Positions 35,133-45,523 of a stretch of 64,000 nucleotides of DNA are shown piece after piece. The position numbers were made by a program, and so were the translations under genes. The DNA comes from Myxococcales bacterium (lineage in GTDB: Bacteria; Myxococcota_A; Polyangia; Fen-1088), in the NCBI GenBank assembly GCA_003142855.1, contig PLNW01000073.1, forward strand, positions 62,001 to 126,000, read 5' to 3'. Position 1 is the stretch's first letter, and each line of letters opens with the position of its first letter. The notes under the pieces were generated by a model that was not told the origin of the DNA, did not search any database, and saw only the letters and a list, made by a program, of their open reading frames with translations.

Positions 35133-35574
35133 GAACGTCCTTTGTTGTTTCGCCCAGTTTGAGGCCAGGAAATCCTGGGCGCGCCCACCTGCGCGCCAGC
35201 GCATTCTGCTGGCTTGCCTGTGCAACTGCAAGCACGGCGATTCCTGAGAACAACTCTCTACGGCATCGATCATGCCGAGTCGTTGGCCGTGGTCATGCCA
35301 GGCGTGTGGGCGCACAAGCTGGCCGCAAAGTCAGCCAAGCTCTTTTTCAGAGAGGGGGAAGGTGCGATCGACGATGGGGTGGAACTTGCCGCGGCGGCGA
35401 ACGAAGGGGGAAAGTCTTATCCCGGCCGACGTGCCTTGCGGCGGCCTTGCTCCCATTGCTGAACGTCGCGGGCAAGGTCCGTCTTGACTTTCCCCCAAGC
35501 AACAGCGCAACCCGCCGCACACAACCAACTCGAGAAGGCGGGCGTGCGCTCGGTGGACGTGCGCACGCTGTGGC
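35133..35574. other. Intergenic stretch without a supported gene
   Basis: These 442 bases separate the DsbA-like gene from the stop of the GH45-like gene. Open frames exist on both strands, for example 35214-35462 (+), but none has a plausible start, signal or recognisable motif. I see no repeat or RNA structure of note. The promoter for the DsbA-like gene must be here. Confidence 0.5.
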
Positions 35575-37224
35575 TCATTGAGTCCGGGTGACGGCGGTCG
35601 TCCACGGCACGCCGTCTTTGTCGCATGAATAGAACGAGTTGTAGCCGTTGACCGTGGTGCCCTTCACGTTGTTCGACCAGGAGCAGGTAGCCATACAGCA
35701 GTCCTGCATTTGAGTCGTGTTGAAGTTGCTGCCACTGCCGGATTCTTGAAGGAAGCCGGCAGCCTTGGCTTGCGCGACGGTGGCGACGTTCGGATCTGGT
35801 TTGGGGAGTCCCTGGCTCGCGAGCTTGCAGCCGGTGACGTTGGTGAGGTTGGCCGGGCACTCGACGCGCTTGACCCAGATGTACCAGTTGACGTGGTAGT
35901 CGCCGGGGATCTGCCCGGTGTCATCGGCCTTCACGCCGTTCGACTGCACGCACGAGCGGATCGTCTGGGTTTGGATGCTCGCATTGGGCGAGGTGATCTG
36001 ATTGCACGCGGTGGTCACGGCATTCGCGCAGGCCGGTGACGTAAGAGTGGCCTGGGTGACCCAATTCGTATCCGAGGTCTTGCACGGATCGGGCCAGGGG
36101 TTTTGGAACGTGTTGCCCACGGCCTTGACCATGCCGCCGTCTTGGGTGGGATACCCGCTGTACATGCAGGGGCCGCCTGGGCAAGTTCCGCCGCTCACAT
36201 AGCAACCGTTGTTGGCGCCGAAGCCGCCCGCGCCCATGTAGATGTCGAAGTCATCGGGTCCATTGGTCGCTGTGTTGAAGCTCTGAACCACCAAGGGCTT
36301 CGGGATGTTGATCGCAGATGTTCCAGGCGTATGGTCAGGGTCAACCCAGACTTGGTTTTCCTTCGGATAATCGAACACCAGTTGGTAACACTGGCAGCAG
36401 GCGTCCGGGAGGCCGCTGTCAACGCCACCCGAGCCGCCGTCCATGTCGTGCCCAACCACGGCGTAGTTGAGCTTGTCCCCAAAGCCGTCGGCGATCACCG
36501 CTTGATTCAGCGCATCGCTATAGAGCATGAATTGCGGGCAGGCGTAGTTCACGGGGACGCCGTTGCTTCCCCCCTGGCACACGTTGGCGGCAGTGCCGCC
36601 GTAGTCGTTCGCACAAATGCCGCCGCACGTGCTCGACGCTTGGCCTTTCCTGCACCCCTGGCTCGTGAACTGGTTGGAGCACGGGTTGGGCGGCGGCAGC
36701 AAGGGAACGGTGGTGCTGGTCGTGGAGCCGCCCGTGCCGGTCGCGCCGCCGCTGCCGCCGACGCTGCCCCCGCTGGCAGTCGTGCCGCCGGCATTGCCTG
36801 CGCTGGCAGTCGTACCGCCGGTGTTGCCTGCGCTGGCAGTCGTGCCGCCCGCTTGTTGCGTGCCGCCGGCGTTCGTGGCGCCGCCCGGAGAAGTGGAACC
36901 ACCCGCTGCAGTCGAGCCTGCGCTGGCCGTGGCGCCGCCCGTGACCAAAGCGCCGCCACTTCCACCGAGGGAGGAGGAGCTTGCAGATCCTGCGGAGCCG
37001 GCGGCACCAGTGGAACCCCCGGTGTGCGTGGTTCCTCCTGTCGGTTTGGTCGTGGCAGGGCTCGTTGATCCGCCATTGCTAGGCCCAGCCGTGGTCGTCT
37101 TGGTGCACGCGCCGACGGCAAACATCAACCCACACAGACTTGCTGCCAATGACAGTCGGCAGGCAGTCTTGGCAATGCTCGTCAACTGCGCGGGGCGAAA
37201 AGCGGAAGTTGAAACCATACGCAT
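35575..37224 (-). CDS. Lipoprotein with GH45-like endoglucanase domain in permuted order
   Basis: The 549-residue product has a lipoprotein signal ending AVGAC (Cys40) and a Gly/Thr/Ala linker to about 175. The catalytic domain follows at about 181-549. It starts with parts that lie in the middle of classical GH45: CGGICANDYGG, then CCQCYQLVF (276-280 region), LVVQSFNTATNGPDDFDIYMGAGG and NGCY. It goes on to IWVKRVECPANLTNVTGC near 449-467, which corresponds to the end of classical GH45. Only after this comes QDCCMATCSWSNN...FYSCDKDG, which is the N-terminus of classical GH45. Asp327 and Asp508 match the catalytic acid and base of fungal Cel45. I infer a secreted beta-1,4-glucanase. The start could be ATG 37224 or 37218. 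Confidence 0.72.
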   Translation of the reverse strand: MRMVSTSAFRPAQLTSIAKTACRLSLAASLCGLMFAVGACTKTTTAGPSNGGSTSPATTKPTGGTTHTGGSTGAAGSAGSASSSSLGGSGGALVTGGATASAGSTAAGGSTSPGGATNAGGTQQAGGTTASAGNTGGTTASAGNAGGTTASGGSVGGSGGATGTGGSTTSTTVPLLPPPNPCSNQFTSQGCRKGQASSTCGGICANDYGGTAANVCQGGSNGVPVNYACPQFMLYSDALNQAVIADGFGDKLNYAVVGHDMDGGSGGVDSGLPDACCQCYQLVFDYPKENQVWVDPDHTPGTSAINIPKPLVVQSFNTATNGPDDFDIYMGAGGFGANNGCYVSGGTCPGGPCMYSGYPTQDGGMVKAVGNTFQNPWPDPCKTSDTNWVTQATLTSPACANAVTTACNQITSPNASIQTQTIRSCVQSNGVKADDTGQIPGDYHVNWYIWVKRVECPANLTNVTGCKLASQGLPKPDPNVATVAQAKAAGFLQESGSGSNFNTTQMQDCCMATCSWSNNVKGTTVNGYNSFYSCDKDGVPWTTAVTRTQ

Positions 37225-37267
37225 AGAGTAGCTATCTCCGACGGGTTTTGGAAGAGACAGGCGCCCT

Positions 37268-39277
37268 TCACGCCTTGTTCGCGGGGGAACGAACGACGCG
37301 CGTGTCATGGCGGTCCGGCGGAACCAGGCAGTCCCGGCCGTGGCCGATGAGGTCGCGCCGGCCCATGTGGAGAAGGGCGGCGCGTAGCGCCGGCCAGTTT
37401 TCGGGATCGTGGTAGCGCAAGAACGCCTTGTGCAGTCGACGCTCTTTCTCACCGCGCGCCACGCAGACTTCCTCGCCGCCACGGCGGTGCAAGGGACGCA
37501 AGGGGTTCTTGCCCGAATGGTACATGGCCGTGGCCATGGCCATGGGCGTAGGCAGAAAAGCCTGCACCTGGTCGGGCCGGAAATCGTTGCGTTTGCACCA
37601 GAGGGCCAGCGCCAGCATATCCCGCAGCGAGGTGCCTGGGTGCGCAGCGATGAAATAGGGAATGAGATACTGCTCCTTGCCCGCCTGACGCGAGAACCGC
37701 TCGAACAGGGCGCGGAAGTCATCGAACGCGGCAATGCCCGGCTTGCACATCTTGGCCAGGGGCGCGGGCTCGCTATGCTCAGGCGCGACCTTGAGGTAGC
37801 CGCCCACATGATGCCTGACCAGTTCTTCGACGTAGGCGGGCGAGGCCAGCGCCAGGTCATAGCGCACGCCTGAGCCGATAGTGATCTTCTTTACGCCTGG
37901 GGCCTGGCGCGCGCGGCGATACAGGTCAATGAGTGGGCCGTGATCGGTGTCGAGGTTGGGACAGATGCCTGGGAAAAGGCACGAAAGCCGCCGGCACGCC
38001 GCCTCCAGCAAAGGGTTCTTGCACGCGAGTCGGTACATGTTGGCGGTGGGCCCGCCCAGATCAGAAATCACCCCAGTGAACCCCGGCGTCTTCTGGCGCA
38101 CCGACGCGATCTCGCGCAAGACCGACTCGGGCGAGCGGCTTTGGATGATGCGGCCTTCGTGTTCAGTGAGCGAGCAGAAGGTGCAGCCGCCAAAGCATCC
38201 CCGCATGATGGCGATCGAGCACTTGATCATTTCATAGGCGGGAATCCGTGCCTGGCCGTAGCTGGGGTGTGGCCGGCGCGAGAACGGCAAATCATAGACG
38301 GCGTCCAGCTCCGTCGTGGTGAGCGGCAAGGCCGGCGCGTTTACCAATAGATCGCGATCGCCATGTCGTTGCAGCAAGGCACGCGCGTTGCCTGGGTTGG
38401 ATTCTAGATGGAGCACACGTGAGGCGTGGGCGTAGAGCACCGGATCCTCGGCCACAGCCTCGTAACTGGGCAGGCGGATCACTTGGCCGCGGTGTTTGCC
38501 GCTGGCGCGCCGCCCGATGGTCGTGCAATCGATTTCGTCGAGACGGGGCGCCTTGGTCGGCAAGACCACGGCCGTGCCGCGCACGTCGGTGAGGGCCGCC
38601 ACCGGCTCGCCCGCGGCGAGACGATGGGCGATCTCGACCACCTGGCGCTCGCCATTGCCGTAGACCAGCAGGTCAGCCTTGGAATCGAAGAGCACCGAGC
38701 GCCGCACCTTGTCCGACCAGTAGTCATAGTGGGCGACCCGGCGCAGGCTGGCCTCGATGCCGCCCAGCACGACTGGCACGTCGGGAAAGGCCTCACGACA
38801 GCGTTGGGCGTAGACCGTGGCCGCGCGCTCGGGGCGGAGGCCAGGCTTGGCGTTGGGTGAATACGCGTCGTCGCTGCGCACGCGCTTTTCCGCGGTGAAG
38901 AGATTCACCATGGAATCCATGTTCCCGGCGGTCACGCCAAACATGAGGGCCGGGCGGCCCAGGCAGGCGAAGGCGGTGGCCGAGCGCCAGTCGGGCTGGG
39001 CGATGATTCCCACGCGAAACCCCTGTTCTTCCAGCACGCGGCCGATCAAAGCCGCGCCGAAGCTGGGGTGATCGACATAGGCGTCGCCAGTCACCAGGAT
39101 GACGTCGCAGCATTCCCAGCCTAGCTGCTCCATCTCGGCGCGCGACATGGGCAAGACCGGCGCCACGCCGAATCGCTGCGCCCAGTACTTCCGCCGCGCG
39201 AAAAGGGTAGGGCGCAGGCGGCTGGGCGAAACGATCTGCCAGCGGGCAGGGGCAGTCTTGTCAGTGGGCGTCGGCAT
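37268..39277 (-). CDS. YgiQ-family radical SAM protein
   Basis: The 669-residue protein matches the YgiQ family across its length. It has the B12-binding-like N-terminal half ([27 protein letters not shown], in part), and the radical-SAM centre [18 protein letters not shown] with the three Cys that bind the 4Fe-4S cluster. The later [16 protein letters not shown] and [15 protein letters not shown] are also typical. The reaction is not established for the family. The ATG at 39277 is preferred to an upstream extension to 39403. It diverges from the DUF2723 gene. Confidence 0.92.
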   Translation of the reverse strand: MPTPTDKTAPARWQIVSPSRLRPTLFARRKYWAQRFGVAPVLPMSRAEMEQLGWECCDVILVTGDAYVDHPSFGAALIGRVLEEQGFRVGIIAQPDWRSATAFACLGRPALMFGVTAGNMDSMVNLFTAEKRVRSDDAYSPNAKPGLRPERAATVYAQRCREAFPDVPVVLGGIEASLRRVAHYDYWSDKVRRSVLFDSKADLLVYGNGERQVVEIAHRLAAGEPVAALTDVRGTAVVLPTKAPRLDEIDCTTIGRRASGKHRGQVIRLPSYEAVAEDPVLYAHASRVLHLESNPGNARALLQRHGDRDLLVNAPALPLTTTELDAVYDLPFSRRPHPSYGQARIPAYEMIKCSIAIMRGCFGGCTFCSLTEHEGRIIQSRSPESVLREIASVRQKTPGFTGVISDLGGPTANMYRLACKNPLLEAACRRLSCLFPGICPNLDTDHGPLIDLYRRARQAPGVKKITIGSGVRYDLALASPAYVEELVRHHVGGYLKVAPEHSEPAPLAKMCKPGIAAFDDFRALFERFSRQAGKEQYLIPYFIAAHPGTSLRDMLALALWCKRNDFRPDQVQAFLPTPMAMATAMYHSGKNPLRPLHRRGGEEVCVARGEKERRLHKAFLRYHDPENWPALRAALLHMGRRDLIGHGRDCLVPPDRHDTRVVRSPANKA

Positions 39278-39381
39278 GAGATAGATGTGCCGCCCTTGAC
39301 TCTGGCAGATTCGCAGGCCAAGTGCGACGGGGTCCCTGTGCGCGGTATGATGCTGGCAAAGTTTTTTCCGCCAATCAGGCA

Positions 39382-41505
39382 ATGGGAAAGCGCAGCTCAG
39401 CACAGAGGCAGGGGAACCACCCGGTTCTCCCCAGTCCCAGTCCGCCGGCTGGCCCCGCGACGGTGTGGGATCGGTTCGCTCCTTTCCTGGCCTTTCTCGT
39501 TCTGGCGGCGCTCTACATCGCGACTTTGCGTCCTTCGATTGCGGGTGGTGACAGCGGTGAGCTCACGGCCGCGGCGCTCACCGGTGGCGTTCCTCATCCC
39601 TCGGGCTATCCGCTCTTCGCGCTGCTGGCCCGACTCTTTGCCGGGCTTCCACTTGGGCACTCGCCAGCCTGGCGCGTGAATTTGCTCTCTGCCGTGGCGA
39701 CGGCAGCTGCGGGTGGCCTGGCGTGCGCCGTGGTGCAGTCGTGGACGCGCAACGCGGTGGCCGGGCTTCTGGCAGCGACGCTGTTTGGCACGAGCCCTTT
39801 GGCTTGGTCACATGCGACGAGCGCGGAGGTGTTCGGGCTCAACGCCATGTTCGTCGCATTGGCTTTCCATCTTTGGATGCGGGTCGAACGCTCGCTTGCC
39901 AGGCGTGACGTGTTTGCGCTGCTTTTTGCCAGCGGGCTGGCTATGTGCAACCACCACACCTTTGTGTTCGTGGGAGCGCCCTTGGTTTTGCGCTCGCTCT
40001 GGCTCACAAGACGCACCCTCGGGGCCAGGGGCGTGGCCGTGGCGCTCGCCTGCGGGCTTCTGGGATTGGCCCCTTATCTCTACCTCGTGCCAGCCTCGGC
40101 TTCGGCGGCGGCTGTGTCGTGGGGCGATCAAACCAGCCTGGCGGGCCTTGTCTCCCATGTTCTGCGCCTCAACTACGGAACCTTCAGCATGGGTCGGACC
40201 AACACGCAGGGAATCTTCGTGGCTGGGGGCACGTTCCTTCCAACTCTCTGGCACATGTGGGGGCGCGCGTTTCCCCGTCTTCTTTGGTTCGGTCCTGTTC
40301 TCGCCATGATCGGTCTGCGCTTCGGTCTGAGGGAAGGCCAAACCCGCAGCGCGACTCTCGTCCTTCTCTTCGTCACTTGCTTCTACGGCCTGAGCTTCTC
40401 TGCTCTCTCCAACCTGTCGACGGCGAGGCCGCTCCTCCTCGGCGTGCTAGGCCGATTCTGCATCGAGGCCGATCTGTTGATTGCGATTGCTGCCGGGCTG
40501 GGTCTGGCCAGTTTGCTGCAAAGGCTGGGCAGTCCATGGCGACGCCTGGCGCCCGTTGGCGTCGGGGCAGTGTTTGCAATCGGCGTTGCCGTCCATGCCG
40601 GTCAGGCCAGCGGACGGAACAACACCGTGTATCGAGATTTCGTGACCACGGCGTTCGCCGCCATTCCACCCAACGCCATCGTGTTGACAACAATGGGAGA
40701 CGATGTCACCGGCGCTGTCTTGTACCTCCACGAGGTGGAGAAGCTTCGCCCCGACGTCATTCACTTGGACAGCGACTACCTGGCCGAACCCTGGTACGTG
40801 GCGCGCAGACGGCGCCTTCATCGCGACCTGTACTTGCCTGAAGGCACCTATGGAATATACGGCTGGAAGATCAAGCAACTGCTCGACGGCAATCCCGGTC
40901 GTCCGTTTTTCGTTATCGGTCAGATTGGTGACTGGGATCAGAGCTGGAAGGATGGATACAAACTGGCCACTTGCGGCCTGGCTCGGTTCCTGATTCGAAA
41001 GAGTGAGTTTCCCACCTATGAGGAATGGGTCGAACGGGATCGCCGGGCCATCGCCGGCTACGACGTCACGGTGGCTTTGCTCGCGCCAGAGGAGTCATGG
41101 GAAAAGGCCCTGGGCCAGAGGGTCTTGGACACCCAGCTCGGACGTGCACGCCTCGCGCTGGCCTACGCCCACGAGCGCGGCGATGCGGCCGAGCCAACGC
41201 GAACAGCGCTGGCTATTCTTGAGGATCTTGTGGCCAAGGCTGGCGGCGACGAGCAGCTCAAGATCGCCGCGTGGCCGGGGATACGCAAGTTCGAGCTGGG
41301 TCCCATGGTCTGGAAGAACCTGGGCATGGCCTACCAGTTTCTCTCTCACAGCGACGACATGTACGCCCCGCGTTTTGCCGTCGCGTGCGCGAGGTTTGTC
41401 GCAGGGGCCGACGCCAACGATCCCGATCTGCCGGCAGCCCGCCAGTACCTCGACGAGATGCGCGCGGCTCGGCGACGCGCGATCACCAACCACAAGCGCG
41501 ACTGA
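39382..41505 (+). CDS. DUF2723 multi-pass membrane protein
   Basis: The 707-residue protein has about ten hydrophobic segments in its first 430 residues and a soluble C-terminal half. The first extracytoplasmic loop, [20 protein letters not shown] followed by [17 protein letters not shown], is the DUF2723 signature with the acidic pair typical of GT-C glycosyltransferases. It may transfer a lipid-linked sugar to an envelope acceptor. The ATG at 39382 has an AGG-type ribosome site; the frame is open to 39322. It stands alone between a radical-SAM gene and the corrinoid operon. Confidence 0.88.
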   Translation: MGKRSSAQRQGNHPVLPSPSPPAGPATVWDRFAPFLAFLVLAALYIATLRPSIAGGDSGELTAAALTGGVPHPSGYPLFALLARLFAGLPLGHSPAWRVNLLSAVATAAAGGLACAVVQSWTRNAVAGLLAATLFGTSPLAWSHATSAEVFGLNAMFVALAFHLWMRVERSLARRDVFALLFASGLAMCNHHTFVFVGAPLVLRSLWLTRRTLGARGVAVALACGLLGLAPYLYLVPASASAAAVSWGDQTSLAGLVSHVLRLNYGTFSMGRTNTQGIFVAGGTFLPTLWHMWGRAFPRLLWFGPVLAMIGLRFGLREGQTRSATLVLLFVTCFYGLSFSALSNLSTARPLLLGVLGRFCIEADLLIAIAAGLGLASLLQRLGSPWRRLAPVGVGAVFAIGVAVHAGQASGRNNTVYRDFVTTAFAAIPPNAIVLTTMGDDVTGAVLYLHEVEKLRPDVIHLDSDYLAEPWYVARRRRLHRDLYLPEGTYGIYGWKIKQLLDGNPGRPFFVIGQIGDWDQSWKDGYKLATCGLARFLIRKSEFPTYEEWVERDRRAIAGYDVTVALLAPEESWEKALGQRVLDTQLGRARLALAYAHERGDAAEPTRTALAILEDLVAKAGGDEQLKIAAWPGIRKFELGPMVWKNLGMAYQFLSHSDDMYAPRFAVACARFVAGADANDPDLPAARQYLDEMRAARRRAITNHKRD

Positions 41506-41506
41506 A

Positions 41507-42424
41507 CTACTCACCGTAGACCCGCTGGTAGATCGCCTCGGCAGCCTCTAGCATGGCTGGGCCCGGCTCGTCGAGCAGCTCGGCGGGAAGCTCGATGATT
41601 CGGCCGGGCTCGTGGCACGCGGGCAGGTGGCCGGCGCCAGGAAAGGCACAGACCGCCGCGGACATTCCTTGCTTGGTCACAATCAGATCGGGCGCCAGAT
41701 CCAGCAACTGCTCGGCTGAATAGGCGGGCCAATCGCGGTAGCGCTCGGCCGCAACATCGACCAGGCCGCCTGCGGTCAGCACGTCGTGCAAGGCGGTTCC
41801 CGCAGTGCCGCCCTGAACTTGATTGCCGATGATCGAAAGAAACAGCGCAGTCTTGCGCGGCCGGTCCGCGAGCCCGGCCGCCACGTTGTTCATTCGCTGC
41901 ACAAAGGCTTGCGCAAATTCTTGCCCACGTTCGAGGTGCCCCAGCAGTTCGGCCAATGTCTTGGTTGCGCGGACCAGGCTGCTAACGCCGCGCAATTCGC
42001 CCAGATCGAACACCTCGATGCCAGCGGAACGCAACTTGGCCGCGCGCCCTGGTGTTCCGAAACTGTTGGTGAGCACAAGGTCCGGCCGCAAGGCAATGAG
42101 CGCCTCGACCGGACCGAAGCCGTCGACGATAAGCTTGCCCTGGTAGCGATAGCCGTCCTGCGGTCGCTCGCTGGCGGCGCGGCTGAAGGCCAAGATGCGG
42201 TCGGGCTCGGCCAGCTCCAGCAGCAGACGATCGGTCACCAGGTTGGTGGACACGATGCGGGCGTAGTGCCGCGCCGGCAGGGAATGACCGGTGGAATCGA
42301 TGAGGCTCGCGCGACCACGGGAATCAGTTGAGCCAAGTTCCCGGCTGTGGCCGCGGCCAAATTGAATAGTCAACGCGATTGCCGCAGCCAGGGCGCAGGC
42401 ATTGCCTAGGGTCGCGCGGTTCAT
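41507..42424 (-). CDS. btuF: Corrinoid ABC transporter substrate-binding protein
   Basis: The 305-residue protein has an N-terminal hydrophobic signal and a periplasmic-binding fold of the cobalamin/iron-complex group: RIVSTNLVTDRLLLELAEPDRILAFS (in parts), IVDGFGPVEALIALRPDLVL, FLSIIGNQVQGG, LDLAPDLIVTKQG. BtuF delivers the ligand to BtuC. It is the last gene of the riboswitch-controlled operon and overlaps the ATPase stop by four bases. The ligand is inferred from the riboswitch rather than from the protein itself. Confidence 0.88.
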   Translation of the reverse strand: MNRATLGNACALAAAIALTIQFGRGHSRELGSTDSRGRASLIDSTGHSLPARHYARIVSTNLVTDRLLLELAEPDRILAFSRAASERPQDGYRYQGKLIVDGFGPVEALIALRPDLVLTNSFGTPGRAAKLRSAGIEVFDLGELRGVSSLVRATKTLAELLGHLERGQEFAQAFVQRMNNVAAGLADRPRKTALFLSIIGNQVQGGTAGTALHDVLTAGGLVDVAAERYRDWPAYSAEQLLDLAPDLIVTKQGMSAAVCAFPGAGHLPACHEPGRIIELPAELLDEPGPAMLEAAEAIYQRVYGE

Positions 42425-43203
42425 GGCGCCGAGTCTTTCTGGGCCGGCACGCGAAAGCCGAATTGGGCGGCGGGCACCATCTCCACGCCGTAGACCCGAC
42501 GCACAGGATCGGGCGCGATGACTTCCGTTGCCGGGCCCGAGGCAACCAGACGCCCACCTGCCAGCAGCAACGCCCGATCGCTCGCTTGAGCGGCCTCGTT
42601 GAGTTGATGGAGCGCGACCATGACCAGGGATCCGCGGCTGGCCAGGTCGCGCAGCAAGTGAAGCAAGCCGAGCGCGTGGGTCACATCCAGGGCCGCCGTG
42701 GGCTCATCGAGCAGGAGCACGCGCGCTTCAGTGGCCAGAGCGCGCGCCAGCAGCACCAGGCGCCGCTCGCCGTAGGACAGGCGAGAGAACGAACGCTCAG
42801 CCAGACGGCGCGTGTCGGTCAGGTCCATGGCGTGATCGATGGCCGCCTCATCACGACGACCAGGTCGGCCCCACACATCGCGATGAGCGAAGCGACCATG
42901 CGCCACCACGTCGCGCACCGGCAGGGCCACGTCCAGCGCCGAATGCTGGGGCACATACGCTACCAGGCGCGCGCGTTCGGCACGGCCAATCTGCGAAGCC
43001 TCATGCCCGTCAAGCCGCAACTCACCTGAGAATGGCAACAAGCCGGCCAGAGTCTTGAGCAGCGTGCTCTTACCCGCGCCGTTTGGCCCAAGCAGCGCCA
43101 CCACCTGTCCGGCGCCCAAGGACAGAGAAATCTCCTGGAGAAGCACGCGATTCCCCCGCTGCACCGTGAGCCCTTGAGCTTCGATGAGGGTGGCGTCAGC
43201 CAT
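42421..43203 (-). CDS. btuD: Corrinoid ABC transporter ATPase
   Basis: The 260-residue protein is a FecE/BtuD-type ATPase: Walker A GPNGAGKST, Q-loop VAYVPQHSA, signature LSYGERR (in place of LSGGQ), Walker B VLLLDEPT, and H-loop VALHQLNEA. It powers import by the BtuC permease. The ATG at 43203 overlaps the permease stop by eight bases. The frame is open further upstream, but that would lie inside btuC. Confidence 0.93.
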   Translation of the reverse strand: MADATLIEAQGLTVQRGNRVLLQEISLSLGAGQVVALLGPNGAGKSTLLKTLAGLLPFSGELRLDGHEASQIGRAERARLVAYVPQHSALDVALPVRDVVAHGRFAHRDVWGRPGRRDEAAIDHAMDLTDTRRLAERSFSRLSYGERRLVLLARALATEARVLLLDEPTAALDVTHALGLLHLLRDLASRGSLVMVALHQLNEAAQASDRALLLAGGRLVASGPATEVIAPDPVRRVYGVEMVPAAQFGFRVPAQKDSAP

Positions 43204-44182
43204 GGCTGACCTCGCGCTGAGAGCGCGCCAGCAGGAAGAGAAACACTGGTGCCCCAATGATGCCGGTGATCACGCCCAAGGGCAGCTCGGATCGGCTGGG
43301 GAACACGCGCGCGATGACATCACAGGCGACCAGGAACGCGCCACCCAACAACGCGCAAGCGGGAATCAGGCGCCGGTGGCGCGCACCCACCAAGGGCCGC
43401 AGGGTGTGCGGAACGATAAGACCCACGAACCCGACGTTGCCGCCCACCGCGATGGCGGCAGCGGCCAGCACCGCCACCCAGGTCACGGCCCAGCGTCGGG
43501 CGCGGCCCACTTCGACACCCAATGTGGCGGCCTCGTCTTCACCCGAAAGCAGCAGGTCAAGGTTGTCGCTCCACAGCCAGCAGGCGACAATGCCGATGGA
43601 GACCAAGGGCGAGGCTGCCAGAAGCTGGCGCGTGCTGACCCCGCCCACGCCGCCGAGGGTGAAGGACACTACAGCCCGGCTCATGTCCCAGGAATCCTGC
43701 GCCAGGCTGGTGATGAAGCTGGACAGCGCGAGAAACAGCGACGACAGAATGAAGCCGGTGAGAATGAGAGTCAGGGTGCCGGTGCGCTCGCGACAGAAGC
43801 TGAGCACGATGGCCAGCGAAAGGCCGGCGCCGACCAGACAGCCCAGGGGCAACACCATCTCGGCGCTGACCGCCAGGCTGGCCAGAGGCGAGCCGGAGAC
43901 CAGGGCCAACATGGCCAACTGCCCGCCCAGGCTGGCCCCGGCTGTGGTTCCCAAGATAGACGGGCTGACCAGTGGATCGCGGAACACGCCCTGGACCACG
44001 GCCCCGCCAGTGGCCAGGGCCGCGCCCGCCAGCAAGGCTGCGCCCACGCGCGTGGCTCGCAGGCCAAGGAGCGTCGAACGCAGCGTCGGATCCGCCAGAC
44101 TGCCATGCCCGACCAGCAGCGCCAGCGCCACCGCACTGACCAGCAGCACGAGCAGGACCACGTAGGTGAGCGCCGTCTTCAT
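43196..44182 (-). CDS. btuC: Corrinoid ABC transporter permease (FecCD family)
   Basis: The 328-residue protein is a FecCD/BtuC permease with nine or ten membrane helices. Diagnostic parts are RATRVGAALLAGAALATGGAVVQGVFRDPLVSPSILG (in parts), TGFILSSLF, NVGFVGLIVPHTLRPLVGARHRRLIPA and ELPLGVITGIIGAPVFLFLL. It forms the inner-membrane channel with BtuD. It begins three bases after the propeller lipoprotein gene. Confidence 0.95.
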   Translation of the reverse strand: MKTALTYVVLLVLLVSAVALALLVGHGSLADPTLRSTLLGLRATRVGAALLAGAALATGGAVVQGVFRDPLVSPSILGTTAGASLGGQLAMLALVSGSPLASLAVSAEMVLPLGCLVGAGLSLAIVLSFCRERTGTLTLILTGFILSSLFLALSSFITSLAQDSWDMSRAVVSFTLGGVGGVSTRQLLAASPLVSIGIVACWLWSDNLDLLLSGEDEAATLGVEVGRARRWAVTWVAVLAAAAIAVGGNVGFVGLIVPHTLRPLVGARHRRLIPACALLGGAFLVACDVIARVFPSRSELPLGVITGIIGAPVFLFLLARSQREVSHG

Positions 44183-44185
44183 GGA

Positions 44186-45523
44186 TCAATACAGTCCCAG
44201 ATACCGTGGCAACAGGCCCTTGGAGGGATCGCTGTTCAGAGAGGCCAGCTCGGCCGGCGGCGAGACACTCACGTCAAACACATGCAGCTTGGGCGATTGT
44301 GCATCGGCATCGCCCAGAAACACTCGCTGCGTGGCCGGATAAAAGACCAGTCCTCCAAGCACCCACGAGTTGCTAGCGTCGAGGACTTTTCGCGGCACGC
44401 CGCGGGTGAAATCGAACTGCCACAGTTGATCCGGTGCCGAGCCCGAAAAGTCGCCAGGCACGATGATGAAGGCGAGGGTGGGGCTCACCACGGCGAGATC
44501 AGCGAATGAGACCGGGCGGCCAAAGGCTGCGGCCATCAGGGCCTGCACCGTGGGCGGTGACGCCGACGTGTCGATGAGGGCCACGCCCGAGGACTTGATC
44601 TGATCGGCGCCGTCGCTGAAGAACCCCGAGCAAGCCACGGCCAGCGCGCCTTCTTTCCCGGGCACCGGCACGATGGCGCTGCAGTCCTTGAAGTCGGGCA
44701 AGTCGATGACGGAGCTGACCGTGTCCGTGGCCGGATCCACGACGACCACGCGACCTGGCCCGGCCTGGGTGGTCATGTCAGCGCTCAAGTTGTTGAGCGT
44801 GACGTAGATCTTGCCGTCGAGAACGCGGGCGCGGTCTGGATTGGGATTGATGCCGACTCCGCCCGCCGCGTAGGGCGCCAGGTCTATGCGGGCCACGGCC
44901 TTGCCCAGATCGAGATCCAAGATCAAGAGGTCGCCGCCCTCGTCGAGATCCGACGGGTCAGCCGTGGGACTGGAGTTGGTCATGTAGCGAGTCACGTAGA
45001 ACTTATTGGGCGACACGGCCACCACGTCGTGCGGGTAGGCCTTGAAGCCAGTGCTGACACTCAATTGGCGCACGACCGTGCAGTCCGCGGGATTGACCCA
45101 CACCAGGGCGCTGTTCGTGCTGTCGATGAGGACCAGCGGATGGCCGGGCAGGGGCGCGCTGGGCAGCACCACGCTCCCGGAAAGTGCCTGAGAAAGTTGC
45201 GGCGCCACGCTGCCCGAGTTGAGGCAATTGTCGTGCACCAGCGTGGCCGTCGCCGGGTCGACCAGCGAAAGCAGCGACGAGGTGTAGTCGCTGCTGCCGT
45301 GAATGACAGCCAGCCCGACTGGCTCGGCGTTGGAAGAATCGGCGGCTTCCTCGGAGTCCGCGCCGCCGTCAGCGGCGTCGGCGATATCGGCCGCTGGGGC
45401 GTCGCCAGCCGCTGTGGCTGCATCCGGGGTAGGGCTGTGGATGGCATTGCCGCAAGCCAGGGCGCACAGCGCGGGCAGCGAAAGGATCAAGGCCATGTCG
45501 AGAGGGCGGGATCGGGTACTCAT
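44186..45523 (-). CDS. YncE-like beta-propeller lipoprotein in the corrinoid operon
   Basis: The 445-residue product has a lipoprotein signal ending LCALAC (Cys24), an Asp/Ala linker (about 30-65), and a repeat-rich beta-propeller: LSLVDPATATLVHDN, DCTVVRQLSVSTGFKAYPHDVVAVSPNKFYVTRY (in parts), and GRVVVVDPATDTVSSVIDLPD. It starts with ATGA overlapping the TonB-receptor stop and follows GGAG. The place between receptor and permease suggests a periplasmic ligand-handling or receptor-accessory role, which is inference. No enzyme motif is visible. Confidence 0.85.
   Translation of the reverse strand: MSTRSRPLDMALILSLPALCALACGNAIHSPTPDAATAAGDAPAADIADAADGGADSEEAADSSNAEPVGLAVIHGSSDYTSSLLSLVDPATATLVHDNCLNSGSVAPQLSQALSGSVVLPSAPLPGHPLVLIDSTNSALVWVNPADCTVVRQLSVSTGFKAYPHDVVAVSPNKFYVTRYMTNSSPTADPSDLDEGGDLLILDLDLGKAVARIDLAPYAAGGVGINPNPDRARVLDGKIYVTLNNLSADMTTQAGPGRVVVVDPATDTVSSVIDLPDFKDCSAIVPVPGKEGALAVACSGFFSDGADQIKSSGVALIDTSASPPTVQALMAAAFGRPVSFADLAVVSPTLAFIIVPGDFSGSAPDQLWQFDFTRGVPRKVLDASNSWVLGGLVFYPATQRVFLGDADAQSPKLHVFDVSVSPPAELASLNSDPSKGLLPRYLGLY

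Noticed and set aside
35214..35462. Possible 82-residue gene (+) upstream of the DsbA-like gene
   Set aside because: It has no good start, ribosome site, signal or recognisable motif, and the end becomes Arg/Cys-rich as in shadow frames.
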